Source: Corbicula japonica
Taxonomy: Eukaryota > Mollusca > Bivalvia > Venerida > Cyrenidae
DNA: 64,000 bases
Assembly: GCA_038501625.1 (NCBI GenBank)
Contig: JAZAYU010000010.1
Span: 9,011,380 to 9,075,379, forward strand
Reading direction: 5' to 3'
The notes under the pieces are model-generated. The model did not search any database. It was not told the DNA's origin and saw nothing but the letters and a program-made list of their open reading frames with translations. Below, one piece after another: positions 1 through 10,665 of this stretch. Position numbers and translations under genes: made by a program. Numbering within the stretch: position 1 is the first letter of the stretch; each line of letters starts with the position of its first letter.

Positions 1-77
1 AATTATATTTATTTTTTATTCATAATTCATTCATATATTATTGATAAATAAGCCTTCTATTCTTATCAAATTACATT

Positions 78-350
78 TTGTCTTATTTTTCCATTAAATG
101 CGTAACCGCAGTAAAATTCACACTTTTCCCATTTATCTTCTATACAGGCTGCGTAAAAGCTGCGTTTTCCCTATATGTTTATACAGGCTGCGTTAAAAGC
201 TGCGTTTTATACAGGCCCCCGCCATTTTGTATGTCAAAAACGTGTATCGCATATCGTGCAACGTCTATCGTGCGTCTATCGTGTATGGTGCGTCCGTCTA
301 TCGTTTAACGTGCGTCCGTCTATCGCGTATCGTGCGTTTCGTTTGTAACC
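78..350. repeat. short imperfect tandem repeats
   Basis: Two kinds of short direct repeats lie side by side. The first is built on 'ATACAGGCTGCGT(T)AAAAGC' (about 143-215). The second repeats 'CGTCTATCG' and 'TGCGTCCGTCTATCG' (about 255-345). The open frame across this stretch is a by-product of the repetition and looks like no protein. No terminal inverted repeats are visible. Confidence 0.6.
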
Positions 351-3050
351 TAAAACGTTCACAGTACTGTAAACTTTGCACAAATAAATTTTCTTAATTT
401 ATCATATTTTACCTTTAGAAATTTTAGAAGAGATGTGTTGTGTAATTTTTGTGTTTGAATGTAAACAGAATTTTGGGGAATTTAAATCTAGCTTTGTTTC
501 TTTACTGTTTCAAATTTTCTTAACGTTGGCAAAATAAAGATACACAAAAGTTTTATTGAATTGAAATTTGCCTTCATAGAGAATTTTCTTTTTTTAACGA
601 TGACAGTAAAATGACTGGTGCAGAAGTTCCTAAACTGTAACATCTAATGAAATGTGCTAGTTATTCAGCTAGAAGAAAAAAAAACAACATTATTCTGTGT
701 CCTATGCTGGTAAGATCCAGCCTTTAGATACTTTGCTTTCAGATTTATGTGGACCTTCAATGTTGATACAACTCTTAACCTTTTTCGAAATAGAGCTACG
801 CTTATTTTATTGACCTACATGATACAGGTAAGGTAATCAACAGTTGAGGTGCAGATAATAACTTCAGGAGCAGCACTTCCGACAAAACAAACATTACTAA
901 TACTTCATTGTCAGTCAAAATGTCTGGGTTCAGAAGCACTAAGGAAAAAGTAGAGTAAAATGATTTCATTTGTCTTGTAAGTAAATCAGTTGCTTTTCCT
1001 GGTAGAACCGTATATATGAATTATATATAATGGCATATTGGAAAACTGGTATCGCGCGAATGTAATTACTTATTATACGTGTGTTACAATTATGTTCAAG
1101 AATTACGGAAAAAATTAAACAAAATAAAATAATTGTATGCCTTATTTCAAAACATAAAACTAGAAAATCGCACTGGTATATTTTTTTCCATAGAACTGCA
1201 CCTTTATAGGAATGCCATATCATAAAAAAAGAGAAATATATAATAGCACAAGCACGATGTTGACATTTGCGATAAACATAATAATTTACCTTAAATATCA
1301 ATTATGTTTTCTTAGTACTTATATGTAAAAAGTTTTCAACTTAATCCCTGAAATGACGAGTATATACATTTAGCATATTAACTTAATCATTGAGATTTCA
1401 GATCAATTTTCTGTTGAAATATAATGTTACTAACTCAACCTTGTTGGTAATTTAAAAAACACTTTTTTGTCGTATTTCCTTTTTTTGGCGTTGACACTCT
1501 AAGCTAGATTTCGACCTAGTTTTTTAACCAATGAAGGGTTATACATGATATGCGTTTTTAGCTATTACACAGTGGGTAAAGTCAAATGAATCATTTCGAT
1601 TGATGAATATTTTATCATCGTACTGATTACAATAACTGAAACAAATTTTATACATTATTTGAAAAAAAAACTCAGTTCCCCACTGTTTTGCATTGCTCCA
1701 TTCGTCATGGCTTTTTCATAGACAAAAAAACAACAGTTATTAAACTCTCTCTTACGGCACAATGCAGTTCCATCAAACTTAAATTTTGATTTAAATTTTG
1801 GTTTGTGTATGGTGTTGTTCAGTAGGCAACATATTACGGTGTCTACATTCGCATCTTGTTTGCTATTCGAGAGCACCCACACCTGATGTAACAACTTGAA
1901 ATGTTGAAAAGTACATTATTTTTATAATAAGCCAAACTTTTTATACAGGGTTGTCGGTTATACAAATAAAAAAACAACAACACTTTTTTATAAGTTTACT
2001 CTTGCTGAAATCCATGTTGATTTCCAAAATAAATTTGCAAAAAACTACTTCTCAGAGTTTGTGAAGATTTAAAAATAATTGAATGTCATGTCAGTTTATT
2101 CCATTTATTCGTAAAAAAACATCGATAAATTAAAAAAGAAAAGGCAAGGATATTCTATAGCACTATGCATGCTAGCGCTGTAGATCAGTTTAACATTGTA
2201 CAATTGATCACTTAGCTAACTTCTTTGACAGCTCGACGCTGCAGTTTTACAGATTATGGCTGTTGCTTGGATAGTCTGAAAAAAGAACTTAGTGGCTATA
2301 TCCGTTTTTTTTTCAGTTAGGATTGCCAAGGCATTTGGACATGTTTGAGTCTATGACGATTATCTACCGTAGCATTTAGGATTATGTAGGATATACGAGA
2401 ACTTAGTTTACATCACCAATACAAATGTTATTGCAACTGACCGTTCAACGGCGGAAGCCCCACACATTTTCTTTGGGGGTGGCCTTTTCTCTCTCGCTTG
2501 CATTTGATTCAGTTGGGAGGCTACGTTTTCTGTTGGTGATATTTCCTGAAATACATGTACACACTTTTTCGTTATTACACTCATCCATTGTTATAATTGG
2601 TAATTAATTGTATATGTTACAATGTATGCTAGTTCTGTTTTTCCCTATGTCAAGAGAGGTTTTGAAATTAACTGCCGCACGGTCAAAATTAGAACAGTAT
2701 TTAATTGAAAGGTGGGTAATTATATTATTGGGTTCTTTGAAGGGGATATTTTAAAGAAAATTGCTACTGATCAATAAGGTTTTATGTTTTTCCTACCAAC
2801 AAAGGGTCCTACTAAAACAAAACAAAATATTTTGAGCAAATTTCTGGTTGATTGGTCTTCAATTGCATGAAATTCAGTTTTAGCAAAAGTTAGGAAAACT
2901 ATCGCCAGACTGTTCCAAAGTCAATTATATTATTACAAGATTAAATCTTGAAATAAATTTTGAAATAAAGACTGTTGTTGGCAACTTATCAAAATAAAGA
3001 GTTATGTCGATGTCTTTCTTATGAAACCTTACGGACAAAAGGTGACCATG
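351..3050. other. AT-rich intergenic stretch, nothing recognised
   Basis: No exon with plausible splice sites, no RNA gene and no clear transposon end was found. The few short open frames (for example 966-1301 and 1655-1894 on the - strand) are low-complexity, lack splice or promoter context and match no family I know. Confidence 0.5.
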
Positions 3051-3084
3051 AGCGTATGTTCAATTATTATCTCATTCGTAAAGC

Positions 3085-3430
3085 AGTGTCTGTTTCTTTT
3101 ATTCATGCAATCGTGCTCTTGCTGATTTGACACAATGTGCTCTGATCTCAATTAAGGCAATAGGTATTCACATTTTCGCTTGACAATGCCCTTTGTTCTT
3201 ATGTTTTATGCGTTTGTGTGATTTTGCATGCAACATTGTCGAGTTGATGGGTGGGTTTGGAGCTATTTCACCAAAACAACTTATTCTATTATAAATGAAA
3301 ACCCGTTGGGGGCAAGTTTGAGATTGTTTTAAACGCCTGTTGTAAAATCGTTCCAATGCGGTAACCCCTCGTATTCTCATTATCGTTAATTGTTGAGGTG
3401 TCTATTTTGAAATCGATCATTGTATAAACC
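3085..3430 (+). repeat. dispersed repeat D, copy 1
   Basis: This stretch shares long blocks with 4555-4890, 13440-14010 and 15843-16135. Shared landmarks in order are 'GTGCTCTTGCTGAT', 'TTTGCATGCAACATTGTCGA', 'GGTGGGTTTGGAGCTA', and 'GTTCCAATGCGGTAACC' near the 3' end. The copies are too diverged for exact boundaries. It is a multicopy non-coding repeat of unknown class, with no TIRs and no poly-A tail visible. Confidence 0.6.
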
Positions 3431-3854
3431 CATGCTCTATTGTGGTGGGAGGCTGTGTTTTACTAGTGCGTTAACTCCTGATTAGCTTGTTCCACTTGTT
3501 TGCAATAATTTGCCATCAGCGGAGACAAAAGTGACCTAGAAGTGTTAAAAATACACAACCAACAAAATTTATTTCATACACGTGTGCAAAGTACAAAGTT
3601 ATCAGACGTTTCTTTATTTGTGGTTTCTTACTCGAATTTGATCATTTTATGAACTCGTGCTCTCTTTTCTTGTCTACGTCCTTTTGACTATGTGGTGAGG
3701 CTGTGTTTTCTATATGTGGTTATTCCCGACATGCATTTATTTTATTTTATTTTTACATTTTAGAATTTGTCTTGTTACCATTTCGTCATTATAGCATAAT
3801 ACACTATGTTTTAAAACCTACTTAGCGAAACGGGTCACTTCTAACCTATTTAAC

Positions 3855-4190
3855 CTATGTTTTTCTGGTTCGTTCCGAACTGAACATTTTTCTGACTGTA
3901 AAGTTTGACATCTGTTCTTTTGCATTTTCTATGGGTTTTACGACCTTTTAAAATCTTTTTCTGGTTTGTTCTGAACTGAACATTTTTCTGATTGGAAAGT
4001 TTATCATCTGTTCTTTAGCATATTCTGTTGGTGTTATGACCTTTTTATCCTTTTTTCCGGTTTGTTCTGAACTGAAAATTTTTCTGTTTGGAAAGTTTAT
4101 CATCTGTTCTTTTGTATTTTCTATTGGTTTTATGACAGAAAATCTTTTCTGGTTTGTTCTGAACTGAAAATTTCTCTGATTGGAAAGTTT
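3855..4190 (+). repeat. ~94-bp tandem repeat, 3.5 copies
   Basis: Units start at about 3858, 3955, 4049 and 4145 with 'TTTTTCTGGTTTGTTCTGAA' and continue 'TTTCTGATTGGAAAGTTT', 'CATCTGTTCTTTTG', 'TTTTATGACC'. Unit divergence is moderate. A further isolated unit remnant occurs at about 4960-5040, so the satellite family extends beyond this array. Confidence 0.75.
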
Positions 4191-4554
4191 TTTTGTATTA
4201 TTTGTTTTACGTTACAAAGTTATCAGACGTTTTTGCGACATATTTGTTATTATAATTACTTGAGAACAATTTGGCAAAAATTACATAGAAGCGTTAAAAC
4301 AGACAACATACGGAAAAAAACTTTTATTTCATAGACGTGTAAAAGGTACAAAGTTATCAGCCGTTTCTTGCGACATGTATTCTATAGGATTTTATATAAG
4401 CAATGTTTTTCGATATATAATAAGGCAATAATTATGATGATTATGCTGGTGATTTGAATGATAATGATAAGAGTTTGGAATAAATTAGCGACGTCAGTGA
4501 TAATGATGAGAGGAAATTGTTGATGGAGTTGGCGATTATGAAAAACGTGATAGA

Positions 4555-4890
4555 TATTAGTTGTTCCGGTCTCGGTAAGATCATTGAGTATCCGCCCCTT
4601 TGGCTTTTCAATGCTATTAGCTTCTTATGTTTTATATGTTTGTGTGCTTTAGCATGCAACATTGTTAAGCTGATGGGTGGGTTGGAGTTATTTCACTAAG
4701 ACAACTGATGCTTGTTTTGTGAAATAAGAACCTGTTAAGGCAAGTGTGAGGTTGGTGCACCCTAGAACCTGGTTTAAACCCCCAGTGGCAATTTGTTTTG
4801 CCACTAACCGTTCCAAGGCGGTATCCTCAAAGGTTCTCTTTTTCGTTATTTGTGGCGTCTAATTTGAATCGACATACTTTTAACAAACAT
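4555..4890 (+). repeat. dispersed repeat D, copy 2
   Basis: This is the most complete copy of repeat D. It contains 'GGTCTCGGTAAGATCATTGA', the central 'GCATGCAACATTGTTAAGC', 'GTTTAAACCCCCAGTGGCAA' and 'CCGTTCCAAGGCGGTA'. The two overlapping open frames here (4441-4662 on - and 4517-4699 on +) lie inside the repeat and are not credible genes. Confidence 0.6.
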
Positions 4891-5549
4891 GCTCTCTCTC
4901 TTCCTCTCTTCTTTTTCGCTGTGTTTTGTGAGTGTGGCGATTCCTGATATGCATATTTCACTTTTTTCTGAAAAGAAAATTTCTCTGATAGGAAAGTTTT
5001 TGATCTCTTCTTTTGCAGTTTCTATTAATTCTACGACCTTCATTTATTTTTGGATTAAATGGAATTACACCATTTTTTTTTATTGTTACCTCACCAGGGA
5101 CATCGTCTACAGTTCACCGTTAACTACTGACATTAAACCATTTATCTTGACGATATTTTCGCAATTTATAATGGACATTATTATCACTTTATGATTGTTG
5201 TTTTGTCAGTAGAGCTATATGAAAACAAGAGACTTTTTAAGGAAAATTTAAAAAAAAAATGTTTATTTATATAGGTAAATTAGCACAAAAGTTTAATGGC
5301 AGTCATGCATACTTAGACACACATGAACCATATTATTTTAATGTCTTTTGTCTGTGTGGTCATTTGCAGACAGCACACATGAAAGGACGAGTTCAGGTTT
5401 AATAACACCTAATTAGGGATGTTATGTAGCTGTCTGATAAGAGAATTAATTATATACCCATGAATGATTTTACCATAGTGCATCGTTAATCCGCAAAATT
5501 GATACAACTCGTCAGATTATCAATTCCGTATCAAACAATGTCCAGCTTC

Positions 5550-5715
5550 CCGTGTTCTATGCGACGTCATATACTACGTCACACTAGGTTGCGTAATTTT
5601 CCGGCATATAACGAACTCCAAAAAAGGAAATTTCCGTCGCAGTTTTACAAACTTTACGGTATTTTTACGCCATTCATAAATTTTCTACGCCATTCATAAA
5701 TTTACTGTCGCGTTA
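5550..5715. other. CpG-rich patch with a 19-bp direct repeat and CRE-like motif
   Basis: This is a short stretch with more CpG than its surroundings. It contains 'TGCGACGTCATATACTACGT' (a CRE-like palindrome TGACGT/ACGTCA) and two adjacent copies of 'TACGCCATTCATAAATTT' at about 5667-5704. It could be a promoter fragment or part of an old transposon; no transcript structure is evident next to it. Confidence 0.3.
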
Positions 5716-5811
5716 CTATTTTTATTTCAGCTATTATGTAAACCACGTTTTTAACTAAAATTTTGTTGTTTAGTTTATTTAAATTTGTTTTGAGCGAGAA
5801 GGGTATATAAT

Positions 5812-5972
5812 AAAAGGAACATTATGGCAGTATGCATTCCGTAGGTTCGTATTATTTCCCGTTGCGTATGTAACCACATCACCCTCGACCTTCGGTCTCG
5901 TGGGATATTGTTTACAAACCCAACTCGAAAAATACGAACCTACAGAATGCACACTGTTATAATATTCCATAT
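5812..5972. mobile_element. MITE with ~38-bp imperfect terminal inverted repeats
   Basis: The left end reads 'GGAACATTATGGCAGTATGC' then 'ATTCCGTAGGTTCGTATT'. The right end, reverse-complemented, reads 'GGAATATTATAACAGTGTGC' then 'ATTCTGTAGGTTCGTATT'. The interior (~80 bp) holds a small 'CCTCGACCTTCGGTCTCG' hairpin. The target-site duplication is unclear, so no superfamily is assigned. Confidence 0.7.
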
Positions 5973-6187
5973 TTAATAAGGACAGTGACCGTGTATAAAC
6001 AATTGTTAATTTGTGAATTGTTTATGGTGGGGCTTGCCTTCTCTCTCTCTGCTTTTTCTGAATGTTGCCATATCTTGGCAGGGGTATTTGTTTCATAAAA
6101 CATTTGTGACTAAACCTCTAGATAATCACTCTTGCAATAGGTAATACGTTTACTTTTGTAACTGATTTGGTAATTGTTAGGAAAGTT

Positions 6188-7545
6188 TTTAGCTCGACTA
6201 TTCGAAGAATAGGGGAGCTATCCTACTCGCCCCGGTATCGGCGTCGGCGTCCATTAAACAAACAAAGCGCTTTGGTCCATAACTAATAAACTACTTGAGA
6301 TATCAACTTGAAACTTGGAATATATATTCACCATCGAATTCTACATCATAACCAACAAGACCCATAACCCTACTTCCAATATTTTTCAAATTATGCCCCC
6401 TTTTCACTTAAATTTTGCGTAAAGCAAAATATACATTTGGCTCTTAACTTTAAAACTACTTGAGCTATAACCTTGAAACCTGGAAAAAATATTCACCATA
6501 AAAATCTAGATCATTATCAACAACACCCATACCTCTGCTACAAATAATTTTCAAGTTATGCCCCCTTTTCACTTAAATTTTGCGTTAAGGAAAATATGCA
6601 CTTTAGTCCATAACTTATAAACTACTTGAGATATCAACTTGAAACTTGGAATATATATTCATCATCAAATTCTACATCATTATCAACAAGACCCATAACT
6701 CTGCTGTCAATATATTTCAAGTTATGCCCCTTTTTTCTTATATTTTGTTAAGCAAAGATGCATTTTGCCCATAACTTTAAAACTACTTGAAATATTGCCT
6801 TGAAACTTGAAATATATTTTCACCATCAAAATCTACATCATAACCAACAAGACCCATAACCCTGCTTCCAATATTTTTCAAATTATGCCCCTTTTTCACT
6901 TAAATTTTGCATTAAGCAAAATATACACTTGGCCCTTAACTTTAAAACTACTTGAGCTATCACCTTGAAACCTGGAAAATATATTCACCATCAAAATCTA
7001 GGTCATTAACACCCATAACTCTGCTACCAATATTTTTCAAGTTATGCCCCTTTTCCCCTTTTTTCTTATATTTTGTGTTAAGCAAAATATGCATTTTGCC
7101 CATAACTTTACAACTACTTGAGATATTGCCTTGAAACTTTAAATATGTATTCACCATCAAAATCTTCATCATACCCAATGACACCCATAACCCTGCTTCC
7201 AATAAATCTACATCATACCCAATGACACCCATAACCCTGCTTCCAATATTTCTCAACTTTTGCCCCCTTTTTTCACTTAAAATTTGCATTAAGCATATAT
7301 TACTAACAAGTTTTCCAACTCTTCAAAAATATTTCATAGTTATTTCCCTTTTCAATTCACTATTTAAGGTACATTAACGAATTATTTCAATTTCCTCCCT
7401 TACCACTTACTTCTTAACATTATTACTGTTTGCACATAAATGTTTGGCTATATTTGTTTTGTTCTTTTAATCTATAAATTGCATTTATTTCAAATGAATC
7501 GAATAGTCGAGCACGCTGTCTCCTCTGACAGCTCTTGTTATTCCT
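6188..7545. mobile_element. non-autonomous element with internal ~165-bp tandem array
   Basis: The ends share the inverted motif 'GCTCGACTATTCGA': about 6191 in direct orientation, and 'TCGAATAGTCGAGC' at 7499-7512. Between them six to seven units begin with 'ACTACTTGAGATAT' at about 6290, 6456, 6621, 6783, 6948 and 7112 (period 161-166 bp) and contain 'ACCCATAACCCTGCTTCCAA' and 'TTATGCCCCTTTTTCACTTA'. Terminal motifs flanking a core satellite of about 160 bp resemble bivalve pearl/CvA-type or Helentron-associated elements; that assignment is inference. A related end fragment occurs at about 26079-26130. Confidence 0.75.
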
Positions 7546-7659
7546 TGCTTTACTATTAGAATTACCACATTATTTGGATGTTCTGTCACCCTGCAATGCC
7601 TTTATTACCGCTTCAGTAGGGAATTAGCTTCTATGTACGTTACAAGGGGCGTTAGCCAA

Positions 7660-7790
7660 TTATCTTGCACATTCTCGTAACTTCACCAAGGCCAATGAAT
7701 TTGAATGAGACGTTCGCAACTTCCCCAGGGCCAATAATGCGAGTTGCTAGAGGCGATCGCAACTTCACAACTGGCAATTTGTTGACATTT
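7660..7790. repeat. ~50-bp imperfect triplication
   Basis: Three loose copies of 'CGCAACTTCACCAAGGCCAAT'-like sequence (about 7675, 7707 and 7758) are separated by ~50 bp. They produce the short antisense open frame 7652-7855, which has no family resemblance. Confidence 0.5.
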
Positions 7791-7899
7791 ACTAGTACTG
7801 TGGGCATTATTGCAGGATTTAAGCCATGAGCCTGAATTCGTATCCCCTTAGACACTGCCTATTTGGAAATGCGGTTCCCGGCTATGATACGTTGTATGC

Positions 7900-9400
7900 A
7901 TTTATTTTATTGTTTGTTTGGAGGTTTGTCTGAAAACTAAAAGACAACGCTCAGCGCAGCTGGGTGACAGTTTAATGTTCATACAAATAACTTATAACGT
8001 ATATAATGGTCGAAATTATTTTTGTTACAGACAAAAAATTAGCCACCTAAACTATCATATATGGATATTTATTTAACAAAATCAGCTGTCGGACAGCAAG
8101 TTATTTTTTTATTTATTGGGTTTCATAATAATGAGAACATGTAAGAAAGCGATTTATGCAAATCCATTGTCTGAAAACACCATGGAAACATACCTGACTC
8201 TCAAAGGAAAATCTGTGTGACAGTCAATTCTAAGGTAGAAAAAGAAGACATTGGTTCGTCCGCTTAAATTCCATTTCATCATTTTGAAAGAGTTAATCAT
8301 TAGCCATAAACGAAAGCTCAAATCAACATTCAAATAATTTCATTGCCTCGGAAACGTTTGTCACGCCTACTTCCAAACTTTAAATAATCTTTAACGAACT
8401 ATTAAAATGTTAGACCAAAATTATTGGGGAAAAGTACCTAAGCAAAATCAGACGCACAACACTATAAGAATTAAGTTGGAAATTTTTTTTAAAAAGTGCA
8501 ATGTCATTGGCTCTAATATAATTTCAACCATTTTAAATAAAATTTAGACGCGCAACGGTACATGTCGATGTATGCGGTTAATGTTCTTAATTTGAAAAAA
8601 AAATACTGCAGTGTCATTGGTTCAAACATAAGTTCAGCTATAATATCAGTTTAATTGGCTTGATAATAATAACAAGACAAAAATGTCAGTTTATATTTAT
8701 GTTGTTTACTGTTTGTAGTAACATTATTGGCATTTTACTAAACAAATAACCCCATTACTGTCAATCATGGGTTCTAAGAAGACCATTTATCCAGGATCGC
8801 GATTTGATATATAATCGTAGTAACGTTTCATCTGAACATGTGATTTAGTTTTTTCAGCATAAACCATTATACAATGTTTATAGCTATATAAGACGTCATG
8901 AATTATGTCATTCCAGAGAGAAACTTTTAAGGAGAACATTCTGAAATATTGTGTGTGCGAGAATAACTGACCTGCTTAAAAAAGTCGACGACTACATCGG
9001 TAAAAGGAAGTGCATGCATTAACCAATAATATAATAACCATACTTAATGTTTTCCAAAGATACCATCAAGAAAAAAATATGCTTCAATTGGGTAAATTGA
9101 AAAAGAATAAGTCTCAGGTAATAAAAAGATTTCCCTTTGATTTTAGCTAGAGACCAAGTATTGATCTTGAATGACAATTAGATCATTTTTGAAGATAATC
9201 TCTAGACAAATATTTTAACAAAGTTGATTGTTATTGGATGAAAAATGTGAACTCAAGCTAAGTAATAAGTTTTCCTTTGATATATGAAAGCATGAAATTA
9301 TTTTTGACTGGAGATAATCCAGTTTCAAATTGACCTACCTAGATATTATCCAGCCAAACGGTTTATACATTTTTAAATGTTTCGAGTTGGCAGCAAAAAC
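7900..9400. other. AT-rich intergenic stretch with a ~120-bp imperfect duplication
   Basis: The only structure seen is a diverged direct duplication at about 8440-8540 and 8545-8640, sharing 'AGACGCGCAAC' or 'AGACGCACAAC' and 'TGTCATTGG'. No exon or RNA gene was recognised. Confidence 0.4.
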
Positions 9401-9407
9401 ATCAAAG

Positions 9408-9482
9408 TCCAAGATCATAAAACTCAGATTGGAGACCAGTCAAATCTCAAGCGAATGATTGACTGAAATGGAGACCAGATCT
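9408..9482. mobile_element. family Q hairpin MITE, left-arm remnant
   Basis: 'CCAAGATCATAAAACTCAG', 'GGAGACCAGTCAAATCTCAAG' and 'TGAAATGGAGACCAG' match the left arm of family Q. The right arm is lost. This is the only family Q trace in the first 18 kb. Confidence 0.6.
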
Positions 9483-9507
9483 CCGGCAAACGTGGTAGGA
9501 AAAGTAT

Positions 9508-10362
9508 AAAAGAGGCAGACTTTAACCTATAAACACAGTTGTGAACTTGACATTCGGAATAGGTAAAGGTTCTTGGTTGTGACACTCTAGGTGGGGGGAT
9601 AATTCGTCAGGGAAATTATAAATTGTGTAAAGAATTGCTTCTGGAAATGAGTTTTCATGATTACATTAGTAACCATCACAAGTCCTTGAATATGATTCTT
9701 TGTAATGAAGTTAATTCCTGATTTGTTACTTACCCCACCCTTATACCTTATCTCTTCAAAGTTTGACGATTTTTTTCTTAAACTTTGTTTGAATACACTT
9801 TTGTGTTGAATGCTTTTGATTTTCTTCTTGACAAGTTCACAAGCTTGAAGAAAACTGTTTAAATTTATTTAAAATTAACCATCTGCTTGTTTAACCACAG
9901 GATAAAGTTTCAGACAGCAGCCTCCTGTGGGATTGAAGACATAACAATTTGTCACCAAGAGTGGTGGCCCTTTAAATGGTTGGAAATGGACCAAAACAAA
10001 AACAACCAGAAGAAATTTGTTCCAATCCTAGCAATTTAACCATTTGCTAGTTCAACCCTAGATAAAGTTACAGACAACAGCCTCCTGTGGGATTGGAGAC
10101 ATAACAATTTGCCACCAAGCGTGATGGCCCTTTGGGTATGGACAAAAAGAACAACAAGAAGACATTTGTTTCAATGTTTGCAATTTATTCAATATGTTTA
10201 GTACAAGTAAACTAAAATGACAAATAACAGACAACAATTGATGAATGTATTAAATAAAATGATGAAGATCAAATATAATATCTGTATTTATGTTTATTAA
10301 AATTTGAATCTGATATAATGGTGCCAGTTGAAGTTTACTGATATGAATTATCCCTTTGTGTA
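9508..10362 (+). repeat. ~860-bp dispersed repeat R, copy 1
   Basis: This block is collinear with 16230-17096 in the same orientation. Landmarks are 'AGGCAGACTTTAACC' at the start, 'ATATGATTCTTTGTAATGAA', 'TACCCCACC(C/T)TTATACCT', 'TTGTGTTGAATGCTTTTGAT', and 'TGAATTATCCCTTT' at the end. Inside each copy a ~130-bp segment is itself duplicated ('CAGCCTCCTGTGGGATTG', at about 9918 and 10079 here). The copy ends about 300 bp before the Mab-21-type coding region. Confidence 0.8.
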
Positions 10363-10646
10363 ATCGCATTCTATATTGTACTTAAGTTGCGCGTTAAATG
10401 ACCTTGAAATTATATTGACTATTGATCGTCTGATAACAACTTGTCTTTCATAATGTAATATTAGATATTTAAACAGGTAGACTAGATTTGCGTTATAAAT
10501 TAGACTGCATGTGAAACTAAAGTAAGTATTTTGATGGATATTATGTGTTTGTTGTCATTTTTCTTTTCTTTTTTTCTTTTCTTAAAAGAAGAAATATTTA
10601 AAATTAAAGATTAAATTTACCTATAAATTCACATTTTTTTTATTTT

Positions 10647-10665
10647 TAGAAGTTGTAAGGCTACA
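10647..10665 (+). promoter_or_regulatory. probable 3' splice site and 5' UTR/Kozak context of the Mab-21-type gene
   Basis: A long T-rich tract ends in 'TTTTTTTATTTTTAG' at 10649. It is followed by a 16-nt leader and 'CTACAATGGCGG', a good initiator context with A at -3 and G at +4. This suggests an intron in the 5' UTR with the entire coding sequence in the last exon. The upstream leader exon was not located. Confidence 0.5.
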